64,000 bases of DNA, taken from NCBI GenBank assembly GCA_019915015.1, contig JAHBBC010000012.1, positions 62,001 to 126,000 of the forward strand, in the 5' to 3' direction. The notes beneath the pieces are model-generated. The model saw only the letters and a program-made list of their open reading frames with translations, was not told the origin of the DNA and did not search any database. The DNA is from Auriscalpium vulgare (Eukaryota; Basidiomycota; Agaricomycetes; Russulales; Auriscalpiaceae). Positions 44,653-58,400 of this stretch are shown one piece after another (the stretch's first letter is position 1; each line of letters starts with the position of its first letter). Made by a program: the position numbers and the translations under genes.

Positions 44653-45983
44653 TTACAGAACAAAACGAACGAACAACACCGTGAGCAGGAGCAGGACAGC
44701 TGTGCCGACAGCGGCGCGAGAGGTGATTCGCGGGATAGCCACCGGCAGAGTTGCTCCAGCGGCGTCGATCGATGCGACTTCGGCGTCCGTCAGGTCGGCT
44801 GCATCGATAATCAGGAACCCGTTGAAGCCCATTGAGAGAATCGAACGTACGCAGCGCGGGGACAGCGAGGTATTCCTTCAGGCGTTCCGGCCGCGACGTG
44901 GTGGTCACAACCACTGCGCCCTTCGCGATGACCCACTTGAAGATGACTTGCGCGGGCGTGCCGCCGATGCGCCTCGCAATGGCGGCGAGGACGGGGTCAA
45001 GCGGGCCACCGGGCGTCTTCGTTATAGGGCTGTTGCGCGGAGGTCGTCAGCGAGAGCTCAGTGGACGTGTTGACCGAGGACTGCCACGCACGCCAGACTG
45101 CCGTAGGCCTCGACGACAATGCCGTGTTTCGCGGAGTACTCGAGCAAGTCCTTGTAGGAGGCATAGTTGTACGGGTGGAATCGAATCTGTCCGTGCGGTG
45201 TGAGACGGCTGTCGCCTTGGAGACTATGCACGGGGTACCTGGTTGACGGCAGGCTTGGTCTTGCCTGTCTTGATGGTCGCCTGGAGCTGCTCGACGTTGA
45301 AATTACTGACGCCAATGCTCCTGAAAGCGAACGCGTCAGATGAGATCGATATGAAGGGGATTGCACACACGTACTTCGCCAGCCCGTCGTCCTTGAGTTT
45401 GACGAACTCGTCCCACGCGCTCCCAATGTCCTTCACCAGTCCAGGCTGATGGATGAGGTACAGATCCACGAACTTCAGGCCAAGCTGGTTCGTCCCAAAG
45501 TTCAATAAGTAAATGCAGAGCTAATTGGGCCACGGAGACATACCTTCGATAAACTCGAATTTATCGACTCGCGGATGTCTCCCCCGCCGTACTTGGTCGT
45601 CACATACAAGTCAGAGCGGTCGAGCCCGCTCTCGTGTATCGCGTCGCCGACGGAATCTTCATTCCGATAGACTAAGAAGAGTATGGAGGGTGCATTGTGG
45701 GAAGGGGCAGAGCGTCATGGTCGACGAACGAACGTACGTGCCGCGGTGTCGATGTGGGAGAAGCCCGCATTCAATGCCCTGTCGACGTACTCTGTCGCTG
45801 ACTGCGCCGAAGAAATTGAGCAGAGCGCGACAGCAAGAAGCATGTAACGCACCTTGCCATACAATGCCGAGCCTGTCCCAAACGCAATGACCGGGATCTG
45901 GAGTCTCAAAGTCAGTGCCAACGCAACGCTCGGTTCGCGCGCACATTGTACCCGTCATTCAACGACAGCGAAGGTGTAGCCAT
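44653..45983 (-). CDS. Aldo/keto reductase with C-terminal membrane tail, copy 3
   Basis: Same nine-exon structure. Exons 3-6 and introns 3 and 5 are of the copy 1 type (VTTKYGG, IHESG). The tail (TAVLLLL) and exon 8 (IARRIGG) are of the copy 2 type, so this copy looks like a mosaic of the two. Intact frame and catalytic tetrad. Confidence 0.88.
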
Positions 45984-48900
45984 CGTTGGTAGGAGAGAGG
46001 TCGAGGAACGCTGTCATTGCGAGAGAAGATGGTGGGAGCGGTCCGCACATACGCGGAAGGCGCATCCTCCTGCATCCTCCCACAACCTCTGACACGCCAT
46101 TGTGTCAGCACCTGCTGTAGACCGCGGACGCACCCTCGGCACGCATGCCGCCCCCGCGCTCATCGGCCGTCGCACGACCTCGCACGACTCGCAGCTGCAC
46201 GGCTACCTACTACACACCGACTGCACCGCACACTCGCCCATCCGCTCAGCCAGCCGCGACGGTCGCGCGCTACGCCGTCCCGCCCCCGGCCATCCACCGA
46301 CTGTCCACCGTCTGCGCCCGCTCTCTTTCTCCCGACCACGCTCGGCCCTCCAATACGTCCAGCAATGTCCGCGCGTGTCCCACCGCCACGCAAACCGCCT
46401 CCGCGACGCATTCAAGCTGCCCGCAGGCCGTCCCGCTCACCGCCTCTGCCCTCCAGGGACACTTGGGCGCCGCGCAAAGCCGCTAGACGCGGCGTGGGCA
46501 CGCGGCATGGCCGTACTCGGGCACCCGTCCGCGTCGGCGTGGGGCACGTCGCCGGTGAGTCACGGCCATATCCGTGCGCGCCCGCTGAGAAACCAACATT
46601 TCACCGCAGACGACTTGTCCACGCGGATGTATGCACCGCACTCCGCAACACCTCCGCGTCGATTTCGAGGCTCCAGCGCGGCTGGCGGCGCGCGAGCGCG
46701 CAGAACATGGCCGCACGATGACGGCGTCACAACGGCAGACTGCGCGCTGCCCTGGCGCTGTGGGCGACACGTATGGGTGCAGAGGGGCCGCGCGCAACAT
46801 CTCGAAGCGTCGGCGGGCGCCGCGGACGCACTTCGAAAAACGCCTCCCCGCCAAAACGAGACGGCGTCCAGTGCCTCGTTTGGTGGCGGAGGCAGCGTAC
46901 AGGGGTGGAGGGCTTCACACCGGGCACCCGTCCACGTCGGCGTGGGGCACGTTGTCGGTGAGTCATGGCAGTCTTCGTGCGCGCCGGCTGCAAAACCGAT
47001 ATACGGCCAGCTTTTCATGCCCAGCGACGTGCGCCCGCAGATGTATGGACCGCGCTCGTCTCCTCGAACCCCCGCAACACCTCCACATCGACTCGGAGGC
47101 TCCAGCGCGGCCAGCGGCGCGCGAGCGCGAAGATCATGGCCGCACGATGACGCTGCCAGAATGGCGGACAGGGCGCTGCCCTGGGGCTGTGGGCGGCACG
47201 AGGGTGTGCAGAGAGGCCGTGCGCAGCGTCTGGAAGCGTCGCCGGGCGCCATAGATGCGTTTGCAAAAACGATTCTCCGCCAGAGCGGCGTCCAGCTCCT
47301 GTTCTCGCGATGGAGACAGCGTGCGGGGCTCTAGGGCAGTCGCGCCCAGTCCTCCGTGTATGCGCCAGGCGCCGCGTGGGTGAGTTATGCTCGCATTCGT
47401 GCGCGGGCCAGGAAGCTGATGATGCCGTGTGTTTGATTGATTGGAAGGCGGCACCTCCGCGCGCACAGCACGCCCACGACGTCCCTGCACGCGTGGCGCA
47501 ACATCGGGGCCCGCGCAGCGCCGACACGAAGCTGCAGAATGCGTCGTCAGCGAGCGGAGCGAGACGTGCACCGGCGAGGAAAGGAAACTCACCCGTCGAC
47601 GTGCGCCGCACCGCAGACGCCCCCACAACGCATTCATGGCGGCGGGCAGAGGCAATGCGGACAGCGATAGCGGCGTCCATGACGAGTGCGCTGTTGAAGA
47701 TGACGTTGCGCTGCGGGCAAGACGGTGAGCCACAGCTCGGACTGCTCGACAGCGCGCAGGCACTCACAATTTGCATGTTCTTAGCGGAAACACCCGCGAC
47801 GTCCACGCACCGGCGCAGCGGCACGACCAGTAGAGCAGCGCCTCGCGCCAACAGCGACACGTGGAGAGGCCGCCGCGAAAATTGCGCCCAGAAACGCGAG
47901 CGAGGGATCGCGCGCAATACGTGAAGGTGGCGGCGCGCGACGCGGATCCTGCTGCCCGCCAGAATGACGAACGTATCGGGTGGCCAAAGTAACATCGCTT
48001 CGTCATGGCAAAAGCACGCCTGATATCTGAGTGGCGAACCTTGGCCGCGAGGACGACGGCGTAGCGTCTAACAGCATGCTATAAGTGGCTATCAGCTGGA
48101 TCAGCGCGCATTCCTGACTCACCCATGTACACGTCCATCTCCGAGCCGCAGCGCAACGACGCTGCGAAAATGGAAGCGCATTTCGATGGCGATCCTCGCG
48201 CAACACACCGCGACGTCGTACTGAGAGGAACTAGCGGCCTAGTCAGCTCCCGAGGATGTGTCGAGTCAACGAAGACACACCGGACTTGGCTGCAGCGGAC
48301 CGCGGTGCGTTCAAGTTCATGATTGACGATGCTGTTGGCCATACAGCTTTTCAGCAGATTGCGTGGGGGAACGTGAAGCGACGCTGGTGCGCCCAGCGTC
48401 GACACGCAACGCAATTGCTCACCTGGGACGACCGACGACATGCGCGAAAACCGTCGAGGCAGCTCGTCAAAATCAAACCGCCCGCTATCGGATCTGAAAA
48501 GTTTTGTCCATGAGCAAACCGTCAAGGACGGCGGCACAGCGTCCACGCACCATCAGCGGTCGAGTCCGTCACCTCGTGCACGCCGATTGGGAGCTTGTGA
48601 CGTCTCCCATTTCGCAGCAGGACGCCGACCGCACGTATGGCCAAAGTCGATAATGCCTGCGAGTAAAGTACATACCACGGTCGTCATAGGAACGTGGCGG
48701 CTCGTGCAACAGCTCACCTGTATGTGGCCGACGAGACGCGAGGAAGGGTGAACGGCGGCGTGACCTGACAGGTGGGCATGGAGCGGACACGGCGGCATCC
48801 GAGTCCCGAGCTGATTACTATGCGCATGCGACACTGTTAGCTTCGTCGATGGCCGGACAGGAAGACAGTCGATGTCACCTTCAGAAAGCAACGCCGAACG

Positions 48901-51900
48901 ATTATCGCGCAGCGGATTGGAATCACGGAGAGTGGGAAAAGGAACAGGGAGGGTGGGAGAGGGGGGCAAGCAAATGCGCGCACGACAGGACAACGCACAC
49001 GTACTGGGTGGTTTATCTATGAACCGTGACGGTCGGCTGCGAGCTAGTACAGTTCCGCCTGTCCGCCTGTCGGACACGGTGAGTAAGACGAGGTAAGACG
49101 TGCCACTGGATGAATTACCTAGGCGAGATTTAAGCTCGCGAGCATGCTGAAGTCAAATTGAAACAACGGAGACCCTTTTAGTGCCTCGCGACATGACAGC
49201 TTCTGAGATTTGTGCACGTCAATGAGCCCTTACAGATGTTCCTCCGTCTTAATCTAGGGGCAAGCAGATCAAACCCACACACTGAGCTTTCTCCGACTCC
49301 GACTCAGAGGCTCAGGATGTCTTGCAAGTGAAGTGGTTCACAATATCAAGGCGGCTTCTCGTGCCATATTACACATGCAGTCGGCTGTAGAGAGTCGCTT
49401 ACAGGCTAATAATATCTCCATGAATTCAAATACTGGGGAGAGTCCCGCGCACAAGACCCAACAAGTCGGCGGATGTCCGCCGAGGCCGTGAAATTTTGGA
49501 CGGCGCCCGATGGCGCCCATATAATTACCGAGCTTGACGGCATTGCGATCGATGTGAAGCGCGCCAGCCTTATGCGGCAACAGAGGTGCTTCCAGTCCGT
49601 CGCGGCAAGCGAGGTGGCAGGGCAGCGTGGCGAGCAAGGAGCACGTCAGCAGGTCGTACAGAGAGGACGCAGATGTGCGCGCACCGTTGTCTCGAACCCT
49701 GCCAAGATCAGGCCATCTCTGGTAGGCGTCGCAGTGAGGCCCGGGTCCCCACCCGGGGCGTGTCAGCGACACACCGCGCACAACACCACGCTTCGCGCTC
49801 AGGGACGCGGTCGAATCGCGCCCGGCGCATGCGACGTCAGAGACTGGGCGGAAAACATTGAAGGGCCGGGTTGTTGGGACGGGTCGGACGCTGCAAACTC
49901 ACCGCCAAGAAGTGCGAACACCACGCACAGCGCATATGCACGCGACGCTTCGCGCTCGGGGATGCGGCTGAAATGCGCCCGGCGCATGCGATGTCAGAGA
50001 CTGGGCACAAAATATTGATGGGCCGGGTTGTTGGGACGGGACGCTAGCGGGCGGTGTCTTGAGTATCTCCGTTGGGGAGTCGAGAACGGTGCGCTTACTG
50101 TATCTCACAACCGCCATCCCGCAGCTAACAGTGGCTCGCCCGGGCCTCTTGTGCTATCAAGCTGGAGGTAGTCTGTCCCTGGAGGTTCTACATGAATCAG
50201 TGCATGGCACCGGGCTGTCGGCATTCTCGCACACACCTGCCGCCGAATGCACATCCTTCTACGAGTCAATATTGAAGCTAAGCTCCAAGCGATATTGCGT
50301 TGACAGGGAGGCATTTTGCTGTGCCGCTATGCGGGCGTGTGACAGGTCGCCTGGACGAAAGAATGTGAGCGCGGCCCGACAAATATTGAAGGGCCAGGTT
50401 GCTGGGACGCTAGCGGACGGTGTCTTGAGTCGGAGATGACGGTCAAGAACGATGCACTTACTACCTCCATCCCGTAGCTTACATCGCCAGGCCTCTCCAG
50501 CTGGAGGTATTCTGTCGCATTCTGGGAGGCTCGACATGACTCAGATGGATACACTGGCCTGTTGGGATTCTCGTACATACCTGCCGCCGAATGCACGTCC
50601 TTCCGTGTATCCGTATTGAAGCTCCAAGCGATATATTGCGTTGATGCGAGGTATATTGCGGTGGCGCTACGCGGGTGTTTGTGACAGGTCGACTGGACAG
50701 AAAGATGCGAGCGCGGCCACCAGAGTTGGGTTCTGAGGGCGATACGTAAGTACGTACCATTTCAAAGCTATCCCCGAATGACGTCCGGCCGAGAGATTCT
50801 AGGGCCGTGCAGACAGTATGCGTATTGCACTGATGACGTTTCTGAAATGAGCATGAGCGCGGCCACCTGCGTCGCGTGGAGTTGAAGTTTGGGAGCTCCC
50901 AGGCAGCCCGCGTTTGCTAGGAAACAAACGGCATGCCAAGGTCCTCTCACGCTTCTCGTAGCGACTTGGAGGGAGCAGAAACTGGCCCGCACACCGGGGC
51001 GGCAATGGTGTGCAAGCGACGTGTATCATGTAGCATGTACTAAGCATCAGTCGCTCAAAGACACCGACCGCACGGAGACACCGCCGAATGTACGGCGAGT
51101 AGCTCTAAGTCGGGGACAGTAAGCGCGTCGAGTCAGGCACACAGCAGTCCGATACATCGCACCTTATGGAATGAAGCAGGTCCCTGGAAATCCAAGCGTA
51201 TCTGCAGTTGTCCGCGGGCGGGCAAGCTGCAGCTAGCTGTGGGCCGGGAAGCGGTCTTCGGGTCAAGAACACCTCGGATCACAGCAGAGTTGCGAGCTGC
51301 GCCGCGAGATTTGCTTGCTTCAGGCTTCGTCCAGGTCCGAAATTTGACAGTAAGCAGGCTATCGACGCAACCCTCGAAGAAGCTTGAAGCTTTGAAGGGA
51401 CTCGGAGTGCCAGACGAGCAACTTTCGGCAGCGCCCGGCCGCGGTCAGTATCCAGAGAGAGTCGTGGCGTCCTGTATGCAGCGTTGTCGGTGCTCTAGGA
51501 TATTGCTGTGTACGCAGGTCGGTTCTAATAAAGCCCAGCGCTCGAGAAAGAAGTGGGGTTGAAGTAGGTCGCGACTCGTAGTAAGTACTACAGACGCGCT
51601 CAATTTGGAAGCGCGGGCCGCCGCCCGCGCGCTCGCCTGCCTTGATCACCGCGTCCATCATGTACTTTCTTCCCGTTCTTCCAGTGCACATCATCAAGTT
51701 GCCAGATAACCTCAGATGAATGATAAAGCCTGCGTGGGTGCCAGGTACGTTCTCTTCGCAACTCTGGAAGGCGTTTCATGGACTGCTGATTATCTCAAAC
51801 GATGCTATAGATCTCGCTTCTCGCTCCCAAGCCTTGGTGCCGACGTCGCGCGCAGAGGCAGTGAAATCGCGCTTGTCGTAGCGAAGCCAGACACTCGGAT

Positions 51901-54900
51901 GGCGGACGAGCGCTCAAGCCTTCTGTGAAAAATGCGGCGGGTGAGCTGCCGCTAGCTTTCTTCTTTCTCCCCCCCACCGTCGTCGCAAATTCCCCTCCCT
52001 CGTGTCCCCTCCGCTCTGCATTTGCCTTTTGCGCGACGCCGTCGAGGACGAGCGCTCCGCCTCCGCCTCCTTTTTCTACCACGCTACGTCTCGGCGCCGA
52101 CACGGACATGGCGCCACGTCATGCCAGGAGTACGTTGCTTTTTTTATGGTGTGCACCGAGCATCCCGCTGACGCCTCTTTCTCAGTGAAATTGCGCCATT
52201 CAGCGGCGCACAACGTCCATCTGCAGCCGCCTGAGAGGTACTTTGATGCACTCCTTTGGTGATTTCGCGAGCGTCGCGCGCGGGGTACGTTCTTCGTCTC
52301 GCCCTTTTTCTTTCCATTAACAATGGTCAAATTTAGATGCTGCTCGGCGCATCCTGGGCGCCCTGTCCTGCGCGCGACAGACGTGTGGACCCTCTGCGCA
52401 GCGCGCTGGGCTCTTTGGCAGACTGTGACGCGCGGGTCGACGGCGCTGGAAGCGTCCGCGCTCCGTGTCGGTACGCGTTCCGTTCCTCTGTCTGCGTCAG
52501 CATGTGCTGACCACGCCTTTCTTTGAAGGCCCACCCCTCGCGCTGCGGCGTCCACGCGGCGGGTGCGTCGCTCACATCTCTGATGTCCAGGAAGACGTCC
52601 GAGAAGACCGCCGGCTGGCGGCGCGCATACTGGGGTACGTACATAGGCTATCTACTCGATTGCGCACGAGACGCTGATTTTTCGCTGCGCGCAGCGCACT
52701 GTCGGCGTGTCAGCAGCACGCCACGCTCGTCAAGCAAGGACGCCGGACGCCCAGCATGCGATGTCGCAACAGAGCCGACGGGCACAACAGACCGAAAGCC
52801 CGGGCCGACGACGAAGCGCAAGCTCGCAAATCGTCGAGGCGATGCAGCGACGTGGCAAGGCGTGCCGAGCTCGCGCGATGCGGCACTCGCACGCTGGACA
52901 CCAGTCGCGCGCTGGACGCGGCTTTTGCACGCTGGACGCGGCTCTGGCACGCTGGACGCGGCTCTGGCACACTGGACGCCGCCAGTCTCGCGTGCTGGAC
53001 GCCCTCGCCGCCGGACGGGTCGTGCGAGCGCGTCAGGCCCGCCAGCGACACTGCCCGAGCCCCGCACGGCGCTATAGAAAAATGTGTGTCTTTTGCTCTG
53101 CTTTGGACGAGCCTTTGCGTTAACGATGGTCAACATTAGATGCTCCTCGGCGCTTCTGTGCGACAGGCGTGCGGACCTTTTGCGCAGTGCTGGGATGGCT
53201 TTCGGCAGAAATGCATCGCAGCTGAGGCACGCATTGCGTGTCTCTTTGTGCAAGCATGTGCTGACCGCACCTCTCTTTTTAAGTCACTCGCGCTGTGGCG
53301 TCCGCTCGACGCGCACCACAATTCCGATGCAACGTCGACGGAGCTGGCAATTAAGTAGAGAGCGACGGCGCCTGTCGGGCCCGAGGGGACCGACGGCTGC
53401 GCATACCTGCTTTGACTGCGGTACGTAGACTATCTGCTTGAGCGCATACGAGAGGCTGATTCGCTGAAGAGAGCGGCGCGAACGCTCCGGCGGCTCTTCT
53501 CTTCCGACAATCGCCTCCCACCGGGCGCCGGATGCCCAGCACGCGATGGCGCGCAACAGAGCCGATGGGCAGGACGGACGGGACACCACCGACAAGACGC
53601 GGGCGGGGTCGAGCGGTGCGGGAACGTGCGCCCCTGGACAGTAGCGCGAGGGGCGGCCATGACGAGCTGGACGCGGCCACCGCCTCCCTGACGGTCAACC
53701 AACACGCGCGGCGCGGCTGCCCGTCGTTCAAGATGGACGAAGACATCAGGCTCCAACGGCAGCGCGGCCTGGCTGTCAAGGACGAGCGCGCGCCACCTCA
53801 GACGCGCCTCATGCGACGATGCCGGCGTCTGAAGCGCGCAAATCTACTCAATGGACGAACTCGCGCGCCGAGCTGGACGCCCAGCAAACGCCTGCGCGTG
53901 GCGGTCTGGACGTCTGGAACGAGCTGGACACCGGCATTGTGGACTTGTATCCAGCATGCGGAGGAATGTGACCACCCGCCGACATTCCAGGCGGGCATCA
54001 CAAGACGGCGCCCCGCGTCTCGCGGTGTCCAGTGAAGGAGCTAGACGCGGCTCTCGCGTGCTCTCGCATGCTGGACGCCGCCGGTCTTGCGTGCTGGACG
54101 CAGCTCTCGCAAGCTCGCTCGCCGAGCTGGACGCCAGCACACGATCGCGCTCCCGAACCGACGAGAAGGCTGCGCGTGGGTCGATCTGCACGTCTAGGGG
54201 ACGAGCTGGACGCCACCACCGTCTCCCTGACGATTATGCACCACGCGCGCTCAGGAGTCCTCCCAGCGCGGCTGCATAGTTCAAGACGACCACGAAGACA
54301 TCAAGGGCCGACGCAGCGACGTGGCAAGTGAACGCGCGGAGCTGGGCGCGGCCATCGTGAACGCGAGACGCAAGGAGTCGTCCTGTGGGGCGCAGCTCAG
54401 ACGACGATGTCCGCTTTGAAGCGCACAAGTCACCGCTATGGACGAGCTGGACGCCCTGCGCGCCGCGCACTGCGACAAGGTCAGGCGCGCATCACAAGAC
54501 GGCGCCCTGCATGCGGTGTCCGAAGGAGGAGCTGGGCGCGGCTCTCGCCAGCTGGACGCCGCCACTCTCGCGCGCTGGACTTGCAATCGAGCGTCTCCAA
54601 TGGCGGCAAGGTGTACAAGAATGCCGGCCGGGATGCGCTCAGACTGCTCCTGCGAGGATATGCGTGCGGCACGGGAGATGGACGGGCGTGGGACATGCAA
54701 GAGGAGACGGGGGACCCACCGTGCGCTCTGCGCGAGGCGGTCGGCGTGGCGAGGAGGCCCGAGCGGGGCTGCGACGACGATGAGGTGTCACAGTCGCACG
54801 CAGACGTCCAGCGCCACACGGGGCGGAGCAGAAGAGGCAGGGAGTCGACAGGCGGGCGAGCATGGCTGGGATGAGCGGGTTGGAGAGAAAGCGCAGATGT

Positions 54901-55181
54901 CGAGCGGGCAGTGCGAGTTGGGTAAGTACGGGGAGCCCGAATGCTCACGGGATGCTGACAGGACGTCATTGCCAGGCCTTGAGTAGGGAACATGTCGGGC
55001 TCGCGTGCGCGACCGTCCACGAAGGGCGAGTGATACCTGGGGCTGCAGGGACGCGGACGACGAGGAGAACAAGCGGGGGTCGTCGAGTGCGGTGGCAGAT
55101 AGCATGTAAAGCAGGGTACTTTGCATAAATCATAAGCGGGCTGTGCGGGGTCCTGAGAGTGGCACAGGCGCACGGCGAAGG

Positions 55182-55342
55182 GCGTCAGGCGTTTAGAGGG
55201 TAGAAGGGTGGAAGGCGTTTAGAGGGTGGAAGGGCGTCAGGCGTTTAGAGGGTATAGAGGGTATAAGGTCCTTTAGAGGGTATAAGGTCCTTTAGAGGGT
55301 ATAAGGTCCTTTAGAGGGTATTAGAGGGTATAAGGGCGTCAG
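55182..55342 (+). repeat. 19-bp minisatellite C, unit 3 (expanded)
   Basis: About 45 bp longer than in units 1 and 2, with extra TTTAGAGGGT(A/G)GAAGG variants and a tail (TTAGAGGGTATTAGAGGG) absent elsewhere. Confidence 0.85.
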
Positions 55343-55490
55343 AGTCGTGTGTTTGCGCAGACCGACGCTGTTTGTGCGGGTGGGGCGAGGCAAGCTTGGC
55401 GAAGCGGACGACGGCTGGCGGCAGTCGGGCCGGAGCGGGCAGCGCAATTATATCAACGAGATGTATCCCACCTGCATGAGTTGAACGGGC

Positions 55491-58400
55491 TTGCGACATG
55501 CACAGTCATCGTGTCCTCGAACCGCCGCAGACGATTTAAATTCCGATAGGTCGAATGTACATCCGGTTCTGGACTTCACTCCATCGTTCTCAGAAACGAT
55601 TACAGAACAAAAACGAACAACACCGTGAGCAGGAGCAGGACAACTGTGCCGACAGCGGCGCGAGAGGTGATTCGCGGGATAGCCACCGGCAGAGTTGCTC
55701 CAGCGGCGTCGATCGATGCAACTTCGGCGTCCGTCAGGTCGGCTGCATCGATAATCAGGAACCCGTTGAAGCCCATTGAGAGAATCGAACGTACGCAGCG
55801 CGGGGACAGCGAGGTATTCCTTCAGGCGTTCCGGCCGCGACGTGGTGGTCACAACCACTGCGCCCTTCGCGATGACCCACTTGAAGATGACTTGCGCGGG
55901 CGTGCCGCCGATGCGCTTCGCAATGGCGGCGAGGACGGGGTCAAGTGGGCCACCGGGCGTCTTCGTTATAGGGCTGTTGCGCGGAGGTCGTCAGCGAGAG
56001 CTCAGTGGACGTGTTGACCGAGGACTGCCACGCACGCCAGACTGCCGTAGGCCTCGACGACAATGCCGTGTTTCGCGGAGTACTCGAGCAAGTCCTTGTA
56101 GGAGGCATAGTTGTACGGGTGGAATCGAATCTGTCCGTGCGGTGTGAGACGGCTGTCGCCTTGGAGACTATGCACGGGGTACCTGGTTGACGGCGGGCTT
56201 GGTCTTGCCTGTCTTGATGGTCGCCTGGAGCTGCTCGACGTTGAAATTACTGACACCGATGCTCCTGAAAACGAATGTGTCAGATGTGCTCCATATAGAG
56301 GAATTATACACACGTACTTCGCCAGCCCGTCTTCCTTGAGTTTGACGAACTCGTCCCACGCGCTCCCAATGTCCTTCACCAGTCCAGGCTGATGGATGAG
56401 GTACAGATCCACGGACTTCAGGCCAAGCTGGTTCGTCCCAAAGTTCAATAAGTAAATGCAGAGCTAATTGGGCCACGGAGACATACCTTCGATAAACTCG
56501 AATTTATCGACTCGCGGATGTCTCCCCCGCCGTACTTGGTCGTCACATACAAGTCAGAGCGGTCGAGCCCGCTCTCGTGTATCGCGTCGCCCACGGAATC
56601 TTCATTCCGATACACTAAGAAGAGTATGGAGGGTGCATTGTGGGAAGGGGGTCGACGAACGAACGTACGTGCCGCGGTGTCGATGTGGGAGAAGCCCGCA
56701 TTCAGTGCCCTGTCGACGTACTCTGTCGCTGACTGCGCCGAAGAAATTGAGCAGAGCGCGACAGCAAGAAGCATGTAACGCACCTTGCCATACAATGCCG
56801 AGCCTGTCCCAAACGCAATGACCGGGATCTGGAGTCTCAAAGTCAGTGCCAACGCAACGCTCGGTTCGCGCGCACATTGTAGCCGTCATTCAACGACAGC
56901 GAAGGTGTAGCCATCGTTGGTAGGAGAGAGGTCGAGGAACGCTGTCATTGCGAGAGAAGATGGTGGGAGCGGTCCGCACATACGCGGAAGGCGCATCCTC
57001 CCACAACCTCTGACACGCCATTGTGTCAGCACCTGCTGTAGACCGCGGACGCACCCTCGGCACGCATGCCGCCCCCGCGCTCATCGGCCGTCGCACGACC
57101 TCGCACGACTCGCAGCTGCACGGCTACCTACTACACACCGACTGCACCGCAAACTCGCCCATCCGCTCAGCCAGCCGCGACGGTCGCGCGCTACGCCGTC
57201 CCGCCCCCGGCCGTCCACCGACTGTCCACCGTCTGCGCCCGCTCTCTTTCTCCCGACCACGCTCGGCCCTCCAATACGTCCAGCAATGTCCGCGCGTGTC
57301 CCACCGCCACGCAAACCGCCTCCGCGACGCATTCAAGCTGCCCGCAGGCCGTCCCGCTCACCGCCTCTGCCCTCCAAACGGCGACCAGGGACACTTGGGC
57401 GCCGCGCAAAGCCGCTAGACGCGGCGTGGGCACGCGGCATGGCCGTACTCGGGCACCCGTCCGCGTCGGCGTGGGGCACGTCGTCGGTGAGTCACAGCCA
57501 TATCCTGCGCGCCCGCTGAGAAACCAACATTTCACCGCAGACGACTTGTCCACGCGGATGTATGCACCGCACTCCGCAACACCTCCGCGCCGATTTCGAG
57601 GCTCCAGCGCGGCTGGCGGCGCGCGAGTGCGCACAACATGGCCGCACGATGACGGCGTCACAACGGCAGACTGCGCGCTGCCCTGGCGCTGTGGGCGACA
57701 CGTATGGGTGCAGAGGGGCCGCGCGCAACATCTCGAAGCGTCGGCGGGCGCCGCGGACGCGCTTCGAAAAACACCTCCCCGCCAAAACGAGACGGCGTCC
57801 AGTGCCTCGTTTGGTGGCGGAGGCAGCGTACAGGGGTGGAGGGCTTCACACCGGGCACCCGTCCACGTCGGCGTGGGGCACGTTGTCGGTGAGTCATGGC
57901 AGTCTTCGTGCGCGCCGGCTGCAAAACCGATATACGGCCAGCTTTTCATGCCCAGCGACGTGCGCCCGCAGATGTATGGACCGCGCTCGTCTCCTCGAAC
58001 CCCCGCAACACCTCCACATCGACTCGGAGGCTCCAGCGCGGCCAGCGGCGCGCGAGCGCGAAGATCATGGCCGCACGATGACGCCGCCAGAATGGCGGAC
58101 AGGGCGCTGCCCTGGGGCTGTGGGCGGCACGAGGGTGTGCAGAGAGGCCGTGCGCAGCGTCTGGAAGCGTCGCCGGGCGCCATAGATGCGTTTGCAAAAA
58201 CGATTCTCCGCCAGAGCGGCGTCCAGCTCCTGTTCTCGCGATGGAGACAGCGTGCGGGGCTCTACGGCAGTCGCGCCCAGTCCTCCGTGTATGCGCCAGG
58301 CGCCGCGTGGGTGAGTTATGCTCGCATTCGTGCGCGGGCCAGGAAGCTGATGATGCCGTGTGTTTGATTGATTGGAAGGCGGCACCTCCGCGCGCACAGC

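Larger units (their letters stand above)
44544..55490. repeat. Macrosatellite unit 3 (10,947 bp)
   Basis: Same order as unit 1. Shares the AKR intron variants of unit 1. Has the longest version of the TTTAGAGGGTATAAGG minisatellite at its right end. Confidence 0.95.
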
